A stretch of 64,000 bases of DNA from Carboxylicivirga litoralis (GCF_025499605.1 NZ_JAFMVC010000002.1:346205-410204), one strand, 5' to 3'. Counted from the first letter of the stretch, positions 20,301-28,460 are shown. The notes: generated from the sequence alone by a model not told the origin. Translations and numbers: made by a program.

Positions 20301-21934
20301 TTGCTGCCCTTAATGAAGCCTTGCCTGCTACCAATAAAGCGGTGGAGCTTTCTCAGGGAGAAGCTGTTGAAAGAATTAATACCCTCAAAGCAGCTCAAGC
20401 CGTTGAATACAACCGCACTTTGGCCTATACCGATGCTGAATCCAAAGAAAATAATATTGGTTTTGGTGCAGGATTAGCCTTTATGTCTGGAACGAAGTTA
20501 AAAGCACCGGCTGATGGATTCTTACTATCCAATGTGGAAACTTTCTACATCCGCGAGTCGGTGTTGAGCGGTGTCATTACCGTTGAAATTCGAGCTGGTG
20601 GTAACAATATTAATGATGCCATTAAAATTGGTAAAGGACAGATTAGTTTGTCATACGATGAGCCGGATGCTACTGTTGGTGATTGGGTGAATGTGGAACT
20701 GGACGAGTCTGTTTACATCTATCCGAATGAAGCGTTCTATGTTATTTTCACTTATCCATTGGGTGTAACAAAGCCACAAGGTGTTGTCTATAGTGAGTAT
20801 GATGACATCATCGACGACCGCTTTTTCTTTAACTATGAAGATGACTGGTTTGATATTGTCACTCAAAGTGGTGTGGATAATATGATGTACATGGTGCGTG
20901 CTCATGAAGAAAAGTACGAGCAGAAGACCTGGTTGTCGATTGATGCAGATCAAATGAGTGGTGTAACGGCTGTGGGACAAGAGTCGACCATTCAATTAAA
21001 ATTTGATGCGGCTAATGCACAGGAATTGCGTAACAATGCAGAAGTGCTGATTCACAGCAATGATCCGTTGAATGAAACGATGTTAGTGGATGTGAACCTG
21101 TTGATGAACGAAGCACCAGTGGTGACTTTGGTTGAAGGCAATCAGAAGGTGGAAGAAACACACACTGAAACATTGCGTTTTGAAGTGAGCGATAACGAGG
21201 GCGATAGCTTCACTAACGAATGTATCACCGATGCTGAGTGGATTGCGTTTACTGATAATAACTCAGAAATAGTGGCAACACTAACACCGGGTTATGACGC
21301 TCAGGGCATACATCAAATTGAGATCATCTCTACCGATGAGCATGGCGTTAAGCTGAGTTCTATTTTTGATGTACAGGTAATTAATGTGAATCGTGCCCCT
21401 GAATTTGCAGGGGCAATAAACGATACCACAGTGGTGTTGGAACATGGTAACTTCGAAATTGAGTTTACTGAGGTTATCAATGATATCGATAATGACAAGA
21501 TGACTTACACGTTTGAAGTAGCTAATGAGGACGTGTTAGAACTGATGTTAAGCGATAACAGGGCCGTTCTGAAACCAGTAACAATCGGTTCAACTGAGGT
21601 AAGCATCTCAGGACGCGATGAATACGGAGCACGCATCCAAACATCATATACCATTAATGTGGTTAACCGCACAGGTTTAGATGACAATCAGCTGGCAGGG
21701 GTTGAGGTGTATCCTAATCCGGCTCGCGATGTCATTAATATTACCTGGTTCGATAATGTGGAAGAAGCCAACATTCGTCTGATGAGTTCAACCGGTGAGT
21801 TGGTGATGCAGAAAATGGTAAGCAATTGGTCGTCTGAAACCCAATTGAATATTGGTCACTTAAACAGTGGTGTTTACATGCTGGAGTTAAAAGTGGATGA
21901 CGAAGTGTTTGTACAAAAAGTAATTAAACAATAG
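14327..21934 (+). CDS. Giant secreted S8 (subtilisin) protease, second copy
   Basis: A 2,535-residue secreted serine endopeptidase, paralogous along its whole length to 5609-13135. A signal peptide (1-25, ending VTA) and pro-region precede the subtilisin domain with D201 (IIDGG), H256 (HGTHVAG), S435 (GTSMACPH) and oxyanion N365 (AAGN). A fibronectin type III domain starts near 504. Nidogen-like modules carry FSFPFRDRFYNKVWINEQG (about 1155-1173) and YNTLYIGLMGWVSF (about 1597-1610), with Hydin-like and cadherin-like segments between and after. The C-terminal T9SS type A sorting domain (about 2459-2535) begins VEVYPNPARDVINI. Differences from the first copy are spread along the protein rather than clustered, so the duplication is not recent. 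The catalytic set is intact. Extracellular protein degradation is the inferred role. Confidence 0.95.
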   Translation: MKRTLLNHFLLLVISLFAFTGGVTAQEFVDGKQRGVIRVKMSPVIQSSLKSIKSTRSGGVETGIVAFDAVSSQVAANNMQRVFRYSPRFEERHQAAGLHLWYEIQFDKNLDPAEVANQYRQLPEVQKATIIPEVNLIGAEGTTAPAVSSVSSSFNDPHLGKQWHYNNDGSQSWAEAGADINLAKAWEIETGSSDVIVAIIDGGVQADHPDLEEAMWTNDAELNGLEGIDDDGNGFVDDIYGYNFCLGQGELVTHYHGTHVAGTVGAVNNNNTGVAGIAGGDGNNPGVRLMSCQIFTEDGAAGGYAEAIVYAADMGAVISQNSWGWSSDGYYEESVLEAIDYFNEQAGSYSGSPMKGGVSIFAAGNLGYEIDIYPAAYEPCIAVASMGPDFKRASYSVYADWVDITAPGGNTNLAPEAGVYSTYRDGAYSYLQGTSMACPHVSGIAALVVSKYRATDFTADQLKQHLLTSVHDIEPYLTEKTAGKMGNGYIDAYMALQSGDASVVPNRISSFSIETSQDFATYTWNVPADADDEKAVSYNLYWSKEPFTEANLQSAGSKVVNAFFVNVGDELINTVQNLDAQTEYYFAIKAFDRWGNGSELSDVIMVMTNSGPEIVMGEELNVDIDVRTQATSTQTYSFENIGEGVMDWRAHIGLDSLSLTPFASSSVVYPNFNTTPVLTGIGSEDLVVDGKVAAPFYEVIDERLKYVEYSTNATKIIGENDTTITNSAATWYKVEETEGYNLTHMWLNLKVNPETGPIVVEVWKGTVLREAELISSQNYTTETAYWTSHYVELEEQIHFNQGDIFWTVVHVPSGNLYPLGIAEELEEEQSDRCFMSFNGGASWSTLASVINKDNYVWSWVMRSTLDDIGDYISIAPTEGILASNESQDITVDIDASNLIDGYYEENIVVISNDPKNKVARGKVKFTVDGHAPELNSVKTVDFGNVFVDQQKTFDIQVVNNGLRGYQLLENGYTSSNPDIFIAEGVVSGETIPALADGWVRLTFAPNAEGTFNSTVTLTDEQGYTYSFSVHGIGVIPANIVVADTETGTDEYTVPTDLTVGDAIANRTFTITNDGKYPLHYKVPKFAPEYEVEGLVKPINNYGYTYDYMLTDQHPEGSTTADKIATHNWVDISSTGTKIDGELRGPAYAVETEIGFSFPFRDRFYNKVWINEQGALIFGEEGDKNLDWASGSSLNPNYLRDYDMITATMMRPTYSDNSAIYYHQEDGMFRVFYKNIKFGGTSVGVDLQIVLHASGDVDVLFYKSVYVASYLIGIVDKDNEDVAFIHNSDYPVLFSKGTTSNSYHDYFHFYHPGENMISNVTNPSGTVQPGEAVELEVSFNTENVLQDAVYERLAIVSNDPDLPVTKYTINANFVAGGTAQLVADETDIDFGDVFKTDEVEHITTLTNSGTADILITDIQFGGADLFSCSRIADLPITVKARQSVHIPVKINTGIQAEVAAGLLEDVMTLTDEAAVNYTVNLTGNVVENPLIRVTPEAGITHTMNAGETFDTQITVYNDGDGELEYAVVPTNWYYLKNDLGAATSEFKEFDYTFVKGDGAGWTDITESAASSNLESKFLDDNLTYFTLPLKNEYIYYGETYNTLYIGLMGWVSFIEPGVQSWQERPTETPQDDNIPGAISPMAAFHLPYYYSISQKQGLYYQEEDDRLIVSWEDYVPVAGIRSEYSFQVIIHQNGNIDFNYRNLTEPNVAALIGVEHPNQADGLMIWRDYMPSGIEYMSYTVSPVEKKRVAPNSSAVVDLTLDASDLYDGVYTSDLVIVNNTVGGQAVTIPVELTVNGAPNVEAIGNDAGLVWYVAGESYEKEFTIRNTGTKTVYFGTEELTGSDEISVSYRHDPVYYRGMEILEAGLIPVENFVGQKVIQTVGRMQVEVADGTELAPGDSWNMVLQYTPAAPSVATANLKLIDADLVEALNCILTIESKMPPAITVSDEVVTVNADVETYTTSRDLVIGNVNGSGDLEWNIEMVFNRGKEIDIAALNEALPATNKAVELSQGEAVERINTLKAAQAVEYNRTLAYTDAESKENNIGFGAGLAFMSGTKLKAPADGFLLSNVETFYIRESVLSGVITVEIRAGGNNINDAIKIGKGQISLSYDEPDATVGDWVNVELDESVYIYPNEAFYVIFTYPLGVTKPQGVVYSEYDDIIDDRFFFNYEDDWFDIVTQSGVDNMMYMVRAHEEKYEQKTWLSIDADQMSGVTAVGQESTIQLKFDAANAQELRNNAEVLIHSNDPLNETMLVDVNLLMNEAPVVTLVEGNQKVEETHTETLRFEVSDNEGDSFTNECITDAEWIAFTDNNSEIVATLTPGYDAQGIHQIEIISTDEHGVKLSSIFDVQVINVNRAPEFAGAINDTTVVLEHGNFEIEFTEVINDIDNDKMTYTFEVANEDVLELMLSDNRAVLKPVTIGSTEVSISGRDEYGARIQTSYTINVVNRTGLDDNQLAGVEVYPNPARDVINITWFDNVEEANIRLMSSTGELVMQKMVSNWSSETQLNIGHLNSGVYMLELKVDDEVFVQKVIKQ

Positions 21935-22008
21935 TAGGCTAAAGGAAAAGGGTGGGAGCTCTAATCGCCGGGCAACCACCCTTTAACAAGAACTTAAAAG
22001 AGAACATT

Positions 22009-22428
22009 ATGAAGTCATTACTAAATTATATAGCCATAGGGATATTGGCCATGTTTGCAGCTTGCAGTTCCGATAGCGATTCTGTGGATCTTGAAAAACC
22101 GACAGCGATTATTCAGTTAGAGAAAGAAGATGGAGTATATGGTCCGGGGCACAGTATCATTATCAATGCAAGTTTTATGGATAATGAAGCTTTAAAAGAA
22201 TGCCAGGTGAGCATTGCCAGCCAGCGTTCTTTAAAAGGATGGGACACCGATTGGGATGTAGAGATGCATAAGATTAATTTATCAGGCACTGAGATGCAAT
22301 TATCAGCAACACGCGTGTTGGAAGATATTCCCACCGATATATATTATGGCGATTACCAGCTATCTTTTAAGGTACTGGACGAAGCCAATAACTATAATAT
22401 TTATACAATAGACATAACAATTCAATAA
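22009..22428 (+). CDS. DUF4625-like surface lipoprotein (copy 2)
   Basis: A 139-residue lipoprotein, closely similar to 13251-13673. I chose the ATG at 22009 because it gives a proper signal peptide (MKSLLNYIAIGILAMFAAC); a start at 21952 would add a 19-residue extension without signal character. The mature N-terminus is CSSDSDS. The conserved core repeats the phrases CQVSIASQRSLKGWDTDWDV, YYGDYQLSFKVLDEANNYN of copy 1. It lies 74 bp after the second giant protease, as copy 1 does after the first, so protease and lipoprotein were duplicated as a unit. The function is unknown; the family assignment is moderate. Confidence 0.88.
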   Translation: MKSLLNYIAIGILAMFAACSSDSDSVDLEKPTAIIQLEKEDGVYGPGHSIIINASFMDNEALKECQVSIASQRSLKGWDTDWDVEMHKINLSGTEMQLSATRVLEDIPTDIYYGDYQLSFKVLDEANNYNIYTIDITIQ

Positions 22429-22517
22429 TAGCATAAAGAGGAAAGGGTTATAACAGAAAGATTGCCGGAAACAACCCAATAACCCTGATTCTTATTTGTA
22501 ACTACACTACAGATACT

Positions 22518-22555
22518 TGTTTTGCATGCCATGCAACGGCGTGGCATGTAAAACA
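22518..22555. promoter_or_regulatory. Large inverted repeat upstream of susC-like gene
   Basis: TGTTTTGCATGCCA (22518-22531) and TGGCATGTAAAACA (22542-22555) form a 14-bp inverted repeat with one mismatch and a 10-bp centre; the inner bases can also pair into a 12-bp hairpin with an AACG loop (22523-22550). It lies 57 bp before the SusC start. The core TTTTGCATGCC recurs in a palindrome just before the T9SS cargo gene (30495-30515). There is no T-run, so an operator or mRNA structure is likelier than a terminator. Confidence 0.5.
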
Positions 22556-22611
22556 TTTGTGCTTAATCGAAGAGAAAATTGACACAGATAGTGAATATAA
22601 AAACAAAATTT

Positions 22612-25600
22612 ATGAAACGTATTTTTAATGCGTTATTGTTCATGTTTATACTCGGTGTTGGGTTTGTTAACGCCCAAAATCAGACTGTTACAGGAACAAT
22701 AACCGATGCAGCCGATGGTTCAGGAATACCGGGAGCCACCATTATGGTGAAAGGAACGACCGTAGGTACCATTACAATGATTGATGGTACATACACCTTA
22801 GAAGTTCCTGCTGATGCACAAACATTGGTTTACTCCTTTGTGGGTATGACAACACAGGAAGTAGCATATGTCGGTCAGGCAGTGATTAATATTGTATTAG
22901 AGACAGAATCCATCGGTGTTGAGGAAGTGGTCGTATCAGCTTATGGTACCAAAGGTAAAGTGGGGCTGAAAGGAGCTATTTCGGTAGTGGAAGCCAAAGA
23001 CCTGGAGCAAATGCCAGTAGCCACTTTCGACCAGATGTTACAAGGTAAAACAACAGGTTTACATATCTCAACCGGTTCGGGGCAGCCTGGTTCGGGTAGT
23101 ACAAAAGTACGTATCCGTGGTTCGGGTTCTATCACCAGTGGTAACGAGCCGTTGTATGTGGTGGATGGTGTGCCGATTGAAAGTGGCGCTTTCGCCTCGC
23201 TAAATGCCAACGACTTTGAAACCGTGAGTGTGCTGAAAGATGCTTCGTCAACAGCTATTTATGGTTCACGTGCCTCCAATGGTGTTATTTTAATCACCAC
23301 CAAACGTGGTAAAGAGGGTAAAACACAGGTGAATGTACGTCACCAAACAGGTTTCTCAGTGAAAACACAAGAGAAATTTGATATGATGAATTCTACTGAA
23401 AAGTTGTGGTTCGAAGAAGTTGCCAAGAAAGGGCCGGGATGGGAACTAAGTCCATTAAACCCTAACTATAGCCGTTTATCACCTGAGGCACGTACTGCAC
23501 AGGAAGCTGAATTGGCTCGTTTACGTGGTATTAAAACAAACTGGAGCGATATTGTTTTTCGCACTGGTAAAACAATGAGTAACGAAGTAAATTTCTCAGG
23601 TGGTAGCGAGAAAACACGTTTTTATGTGGCTTACCAAAATTATTACCAGGAAGGATTATCGGATCGTTCAGATATGCAACGTCATGCCGGTCGTTTAAAC
23701 CTGGATCATAAGATATCGGATAAGGTGAAATTTGGAATGACCACATCGCTTGGTCAGTCAGAAATTAACCGTATCGAAAGTGAAGGTGGTATTGCCTTAA
23801 TGAACCCCTTTGCAGCGGTTTATTTAGCGAACCCATGGGAAGAACCTTATGATGCTAACGGTAATCCGTCGCCGGGTTTTTATAGCTACACTAATCCACA
23901 CTTGTCGGATGAAGACAATAGTAGTTTCTACAACCCATATAGTAAAACAGGTGCAAATATGTTGGATCAGATGAGCAAATCGACCAACAAAGCCGATGAA
24001 ACCAAGTTTGTTGGGTCTTTTAACCTGACCTGGGATATCATCGATGGCTTATCAGCCAAAACTCAATATGGTATCGATTATCGGAATACCGTAGGTGAAC
24101 GCTGGATTAGTCCTGATGCCTGGTCATCTCTTCAGTCAGGAGCGGGTGACCCCGATCGTCAGGGCTCGATTAGTGAGTCATACAACCGCCGTGTTGAGAA
24201 AACCTTCACCAATACACTTGATTATAAAAAAGTGATTGCTGAAAAACATTTGATTTCAGCTGTTATTGGTTCGGAATATATCAAGAACGATTATTTTAGT
24301 TTTGGGTTTACAGGCTATGGATTGGAAGAGAAATTACCTGAAACACCAGCGGGTATCACACCTGGAACAGCAGAAAATAACTTCATTCCGACTGTTGGTG
24401 GTTCAAAATCCGAAAGAGCTTTATTCTCTTTATTTTCGATGCTTAACTATACTTTAAACGATAAGTATACCTTTAGTGGTAGTTTACGTCGTGATGGTTC
24501 ATCCGCTTTTGGTGCCAATTATCAGTACGCGGTTCTTTATTCAGCTGGTGTAACATGGGATATTACTCGTGAAAACTTTATGTCAGGCCTGTCTTGGGTT
24601 AATAACCTGAAGTTCCGTATTAGTTACGGTACAACCGGTAACCAGGGTGTTGGTAATTACGAGTCATACACGCTATGGACGAATAGTTCATATGTCGGTG
24701 ATCCGGCCTATATGCTGGCACAAACAGGAGACCCTAATGTGAAGTGGGAGATTGGTCATAAGTTCAATGCCGGTTTTGATTATAACTTATTTGCTAACCG
24801 CTTAAGTGGTTCGTTGGATGTGTATAACGATATTACTTCTGACTTGTTTATCGTACAAAAGTTCTCGGCCTGGGATGGTGTTGTTGGTAATGCGAAACGT
24901 ACCAATGCCGGTAAAGTGCGTAACCGGGGTATTGAATTCCTGGTTAACTACGATGTTATCAGAAACAGAAACCTTACATGGACGGTTGGTACTAACTTGT
25001 CGTATAATGACAATGAGATTCTGGATCTAGGTCAGGTAACTGAGTTTGAACAAGGAACATCCATTGTTCGTGAAGGACTGCCATTAGGCTCGCATTACAT
25101 GGTAGAATGGGCTGGTGTTAATCCTGCTAACGGTAACGCTTTGTATTATACTAAAAACGGTGAGATTACAGAGAAATATAGTGCTGATGATAATGTGGCT
25201 GAGTTCGGTACTTCAAATCCTCCATTCACTGGCGGTATCAATACCTCATTAAGTTACAAAGGCATTGAGCTAAGTGCGCAGTTTACTTTTGCACAAGGTT
25301 TCTCACGATTTAATAACCAAACCTTCTTCCAGGAGAACCCCAACTTTGCACAGTTTAATATGTCAACAGCCATGTTAGATGTGTGGCAGCAACCAGGTGA
25401 TGTAACCGAGATTCAGGGGGTACACTCGCAACGCGAATTTTCGTCAAAAGACATTGAAGATGCTTCATACATGCGTTTCCGTAACCTGATGATTGCTTAT
25501 AACCTACCTAAAAACCTATTAGAGCGCAGTGGTTTTATCAGCAAGGTAAGGGTGTATGCACAGGGACAGAACTTGTTTACATGGACCAACTGGAGCGGTT

Positions 25601-25686
25601 TTGATCCGGAAGATAGTAACAACATTGCCAGCTATGAATATCCTACACCACGTGTTTTCTCTTTTGGTGTTGATGTGTCATTCTAA
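22612..25686 (+). CDS. SusC/RagA-type TonB-dependent outer membrane receptor
   Basis: A 1,024-residue outer membrane transporter. The ATG at 22612 gives a signal peptide (MKRIFNALLFMFILGVGFVNA); upstream TTG codons are less likely. The N-terminal carboxypeptidase-regulatory-like domain (about 24-100, TVTGTITDAADGSGIPGATI) precedes a TonB box-like region (EEVVVSAYGT) and the plug (about 115-225) with LYVVDGVPI and DASSTAIYGSRASNGVILI, both hallmarks of SusC/RagA. A 22-stranded barrel follows, ending in the aromatic SFGVDVSF. It pairs with the SusD-like gene 14 bp downstream. SusC proteins import oligosaccharides or peptides with energy from TonB. The neighbouring giant proteases and lack of glycosidases suggest peptides here, as with RagAB; this is inference. 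Confidence 0.97.
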   Translation: MKRIFNALLFMFILGVGFVNAQNQTVTGTITDAADGSGIPGATIMVKGTTVGTITMIDGTYTLEVPADAQTLVYSFVGMTTQEVAYVGQAVINIVLETESIGVEEVVVSAYGTKGKVGLKGAISVVEAKDLEQMPVATFDQMLQGKTTGLHISTGSGQPGSGSTKVRIRGSGSITSGNEPLYVVDGVPIESGAFASLNANDFETVSVLKDASSTAIYGSRASNGVILITTKRGKEGKTQVNVRHQTGFSVKTQEKFDMMNSTEKLWFEEVAKKGPGWELSPLNPNYSRLSPEARTAQEAELARLRGIKTNWSDIVFRTGKTMSNEVNFSGGSEKTRFYVAYQNYYQEGLSDRSDMQRHAGRLNLDHKISDKVKFGMTTSLGQSEINRIESEGGIALMNPFAAVYLANPWEEPYDANGNPSPGFYSYTNPHLSDEDNSSFYNPYSKTGANMLDQMSKSTNKADETKFVGSFNLTWDIIDGLSAKTQYGIDYRNTVGERWISPDAWSSLQSGAGDPDRQGSISESYNRRVEKTFTNTLDYKKVIAEKHLISAVIGSEYIKNDYFSFGFTGYGLEEKLPETPAGITPGTAENNFIPTVGGSKSERALFSLFSMLNYTLNDKYTFSGSLRRDGSSAFGANYQYAVLYSAGVTWDITRENFMSGLSWVNNLKFRISYGTTGNQGVGNYESYTLWTNSSYVGDPAYMLAQTGDPNVKWEIGHKFNAGFDYNLFANRLSGSLDVYNDITSDLFIVQKFSAWDGVVGNAKRTNAGKVRNRGIEFLVNYDVIRNRNLTWTVGTNLSYNDNEILDLGQVTEFEQGTSIVREGLPLGSHYMVEWAGVNPANGNALYYTKNGEITEKYSADDNVAEFGTSNPPFTGGINTSLSYKGIELSAQFTFAQGFSRFNNQTFFQENPNFAQFNMSTAMLDVWQQPGDVTEIQGVHSQREFSSKDIEDASYMRFRNLMIAYNLPKNLLERSGFISKVRVYAQGQNLFTWTNWSGFDPEDSNNIASYEYPTPRVFSFGVDVSF

Positions 25687-25700
25687 AAAAATAAGAGACA

Positions 25701-27077
25701 ATGAAGATGATAAAAAGAAATATACTAGCAGGCCTGGCATTTTTAGCCTTTTTAGGAACGGCTTGTTCATTGGATTTAGAACCAATTGATTCGATTGGTG
25801 ACAGCGCCGCTTTTCAAACCATCGAAGATTTAGAAAAGGGTGTGACAGGTGTGATGGCCACTATAGGCGGTCATGGTATTGTTGGGCAGGGAGATCGTGC
25901 CAGCGATGATTTACGCTATTCTTTATCGAACACAGGACAGGGAGTGCAAGTGCACAATTGGACCTATAACTCATCTACCACTGATTTAGCAGGTACCTGG
26001 AATGGTAATGCCGCTTTGGTTGACCGTGCTAACCGCATTATTGCTATTGCAGCAAAGTTCGATCAGGAAGATCCTACTGTGAAACGTATTATTGCTGAGT
26101 GTGTATTTCTGAGGGCCTATGCTCACTTCGAAATTGTGCGCTTATACTGTCCTAATTATGCAGCGGATGCCATTGGTATTCCTTACAAATTTGAATCAGC
26201 TGTCACCAATCCATCACGCTTAAAGCAAGGGGAGGTTTATCGATATGTATTAGCCGATATTGAAGCGTCTATTCCGGAATTGAATCAATATGCCGACCGC
26301 AATTATTGGGTAACGAAATCAGCTGCTTATGCCTTAAAAGCACGTGTGGCGCAGTATATGGGCGATTGGGATATGGCGATTGCCGCGGCTGACGAAGCTC
26401 AAGGTATCGGTGGCTTCAGGCTGGCTACACCTGCCGAGTTTCAAGGTGTTTGGGATGATGATGTAGCCGAAGACGTAGAGGTAATTTTTCGTGCTCGTCG
26501 CGAAAATGCCACTTTGGGCGATTATTATACACGGGCCAGCAATGGAGATATCTTCTTTCATCCCTCGTATGACTTGATGAATCAGTATTCAGCTGATGAT
26601 ATCCGTTACTATACGTATTTTGGCCAGAATGAGGATGGAAAGGATTTGGTTATTAAGCATGATGGACGACCGAACGATAAGTCGCACGTGGTTGATTTAA
26701 AGATTTTCCGCGTGTCTGAATTGCTACTGATTAAGGCTGAGGCCTATGTAAATAAAGGTATGAATGCAGAAGCAGAGACGGTATTAAACACATTGCGCGC
26801 GCAGCGCATTGTTTCGCCACAGCCATTGGATTTGTCAACACCTGAGTTGGCTTTAAAAGCAGTGCAAGACGAGCGTCGTCGTGAGTTAGCCTATGAAGGA
26901 CACCGTTTTTATGATTTACGTCGCTGGAACCAGGGTATTGAGAGAAGCGCCGAAGATGCTCCGGGAAATACACTCACCACATTGGAAGCTGGCGATTACC
27001 GTTTTGTGTTCCCCATTCCGCAGGAAGAGATTTTTGCCAATGATAATATGAAGCAAAACGCAGGATATAGTAACTAA
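25701..27077 (+). CDS. SusD/RagB-type substrate-binding lipoprotein
   Basis: A 458-residue outer-surface lipoprotein that caps the SusC-like barrel and captures substrate. Signal peptide and lipobox end at LGTAC (near residue 22), giving mature CSLDLEPID. The family's usual features are present: an N-terminal SusD-like region with FQTIEDLEKGVTGV, TPR-type helices (RIIAECVFLRAYAHFEIVRLY), and the C-terminal RagB/SusD signature DERRRELAYEGHRFYDLRRW near 394-413. It is somewhat short for the family but complete. It is 14 bp from the SusC gene and surely co-transcribed. No substrate can be read from the sequence. Confidence 0.96.
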   Translation: MKMIKRNILAGLAFLAFLGTACSLDLEPIDSIGDSAAFQTIEDLEKGVTGVMATIGGHGIVGQGDRASDDLRYSLSNTGQGVQVHNWTYNSSTTDLAGTWNGNAALVDRANRIIAIAAKFDQEDPTVKRIIAECVFLRAYAHFEIVRLYCPNYAADAIGIPYKFESAVTNPSRLKQGEVYRYVLADIEASIPELNQYADRNYWVTKSAAYALKARVAQYMGDWDMAIAAADEAQGIGGFRLATPAEFQGVWDDDVAEDVEVIFRARRENATLGDYYTRASNGDIFFHPSYDLMNQYSADDIRYYTYFGQNEDGKDLVIKHDGRPNDKSHVVDLKIFRVSELLLIKAEAYVNKGMNAEAETVLNTLRAQRIVSPQPLDLSTPELALKAVQDERRRELAYEGHRFYDLRRWNQGIERSAEDAPGNTLTTLEAGDYRFVFPIPQEEIFANDNMKQNAGYSN

Positions 27078-27190
27078 GGTTGATTTGTAAGATTCGGTGG
27101 GCCATGTTAAGGTCGTTGACCTGGCCTTTTCAGCCCATCAGATAAACAAAGGTTGGATTGATCATATAAGTAATGTTAATTGAATGAATC

Positions 27191-27296
27191 TTCCCCATAG
27201 CTTGTCCCGGATTAGACGGGAGGGAAGTGCCTGAAAGGCGATGGGGGAATTAGTTATTCTCCCCCTCAGACCTGCGGCCAGCTCCCCTAGGGGAGC
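27191..27296. repeat. Hairpin-rich repeat elements between susD and lipoprotein gene
   Basis: Bases 27191-27249 are bounded by near-complementary ends (TTCCCCATAGC and GCGATGGGGGAA) and contain the hairpin TCCCG/CGGGA. A second hairpin, GCTCCCCTAGGGGAGC, is a perfect 16-bp palindrome at 27281-27296. The inner phrase ATAGCTTGTCCCG recurs in reverse at 54381-54404. These look like REP- or MITE-type dispersed elements within the 261-bp gap 27078-27338. Confidence 0.5.
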
Positions 27297-27338
27297 ATAG
27301 ATTAGCCTATTATAATCAACATTTAAAACGAACAACAA

Positions 27339-28292
27339 ATGAATTATATAACTAAAATAGCAGCTTCGTTAATGGCCGGGATACTCATCCTAAGCTCTTG
27401 TGGCGAAGTTGAAAAGCAGGATTTTAAAGATAGTGATGCCTATTTTGCTTTTGAAACCAGCAAATCGGTGATGCTCGAGAATGATATACGTACTTTGCGA
27501 ATTCCCGTTTCTCTGGCTAAGAGCACTGGCATTGGCGAGGTGACTTTTGAAGTGGTGACCGAAGGATTTGATAACCCCGCTGTTGAAGGAGAAGACTTTA
27601 CGGTGAAGACATCGAACAAAACAGTAGCTTTTGAAGGCGACTGGGTTAAGAACATAGAGATTAAAATGATTGATAACTATGTACGCGATGGTGATAAAAA
27701 ATTCAAACTACTACTGAAAGATAATAATATTGGTGCCGGCATTGGTATGGCCAATAATGCCAATACAGAGCATATTATTACCATCAGCGATAATGAGCAT
27801 CCATTGGCCGGACTAATCGGTTACGATTTCCAGGCCACAGAACAGTCTATAGCTACTGATGCCGATGGAATACAAATCGCTCCTTATACTCTGGATGTTG
27901 AGATTCGTCCGGATACTGTGGCTGGTCGCGACGATCGTTTATTGGTTAAAGGTTTGCTGGGTGTTCCGCAAGAGCTGTGCATGGTGTTTGACACCGAAAC
28001 AGGGGTGGTATCTATGGAAGGTGAAAAGTATTACAATGTGATTGACCCTTATTTTGGCATTGCTATTGAGTTAACCTTTTATGGTTGGCACTACGGCGAT
28101 TATGATGAAGAAAATGACAAGCCAACCATTGTGCGTGATTTAGTGACCGTAGGAACCTTCGATTTAGAGGCTCAGGAAATCATTTTTGATGCGGGTTACC
28201 TGGCTCAGATAACAGGCCCAAGTACACACCCTTATGTTGGATTGTCGTATACAACACTTATTATAGAGCACTGTCGTATTGCAAAGAAATAA
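27339..28292 (+). CDS. Calx-beta domain lipoprotein of the SusCD locus
   Basis: A 317-residue lipoprotein. The signal peptide ends in the lipobox ILSSC (near residue 21), giving CGEVEKQD, which has acidic residues suited to surface export. Residues about 40-155 resemble a Calx-beta domain: IPVSLAKSTGIGEVTFEVV, GEDFTVKTSNKTVAF and the closing HIITISDNE. The remaining 160 residues form a beta-rich domain that I do not recognise. Genes of this kind often follow susD and encode auxiliary substrate-binding surface lipoproteins. It lies 261 bp after susD, beyond the hairpin elements at 27191-27296, and is followed by a terminator. A function in substrate capture is inference. Confidence 0.85.
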   Translation: MNYITKIAASLMAGILILSSCGEVEKQDFKDSDAYFAFETSKSVMLENDIRTLRIPVSLAKSTGIGEVTFEVVTEGFDNPAVEGEDFTVKTSNKTVAFEGDWVKNIEIKMIDNYVRDGDKKFKLLLKDNNIGAGIGMANNANTEHIITISDNEHPLAGLIGYDFQATEQSIATDADGIQIAPYTLDVEIRPDTVAGRDDRLLVKGLLGVPQELCMVFDTETGVVSMEGEKYYNVIDPYFGIAIELTFYGWHYGDYDEENDKPTIVRDLVTVGTFDLEAQEIIFDAGYLAQITGPSTHPYVGLSYTTLIIEHCRIAKK

Positions 28293-28323
28293 TACCTCAT
28301 TTTAGATTCTTAATATATCATGG

Positions 28324-28354
28324 AAGGGGCTGCTCAACGGAGTGGCCCTTTTTT
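28324..28354 (+). terminator. Terminator closing the SusCD locus
   Basis: A 12-bp stem (28324-28335 with 28340-28351, including G-T pairs) closes on an AACG loop and is followed by T6. Its core GGGGCTGCTC/GAGTGGCC is nearly identical to the facing terminator at 28864-28896. Confidence 0.88.
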
Positions 28355-28460
28355 GTTGGTCAAACCACCTCTGGGCTCATTCCTAACCGTACTTTCCGCT
28401 TTAACGGAACAGGCTCTCCTTGGCAAGGAGGAGAATCTGTATAGTTTTAAATTAATTAAT

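Noticed and set aside
22518..22555. Terminator between the second lipoprotein gene and susC
   Set aside because: The hairpin is strong but has no T-run after it on either strand, and it sits close to the susC start; a regulatory site fits better.
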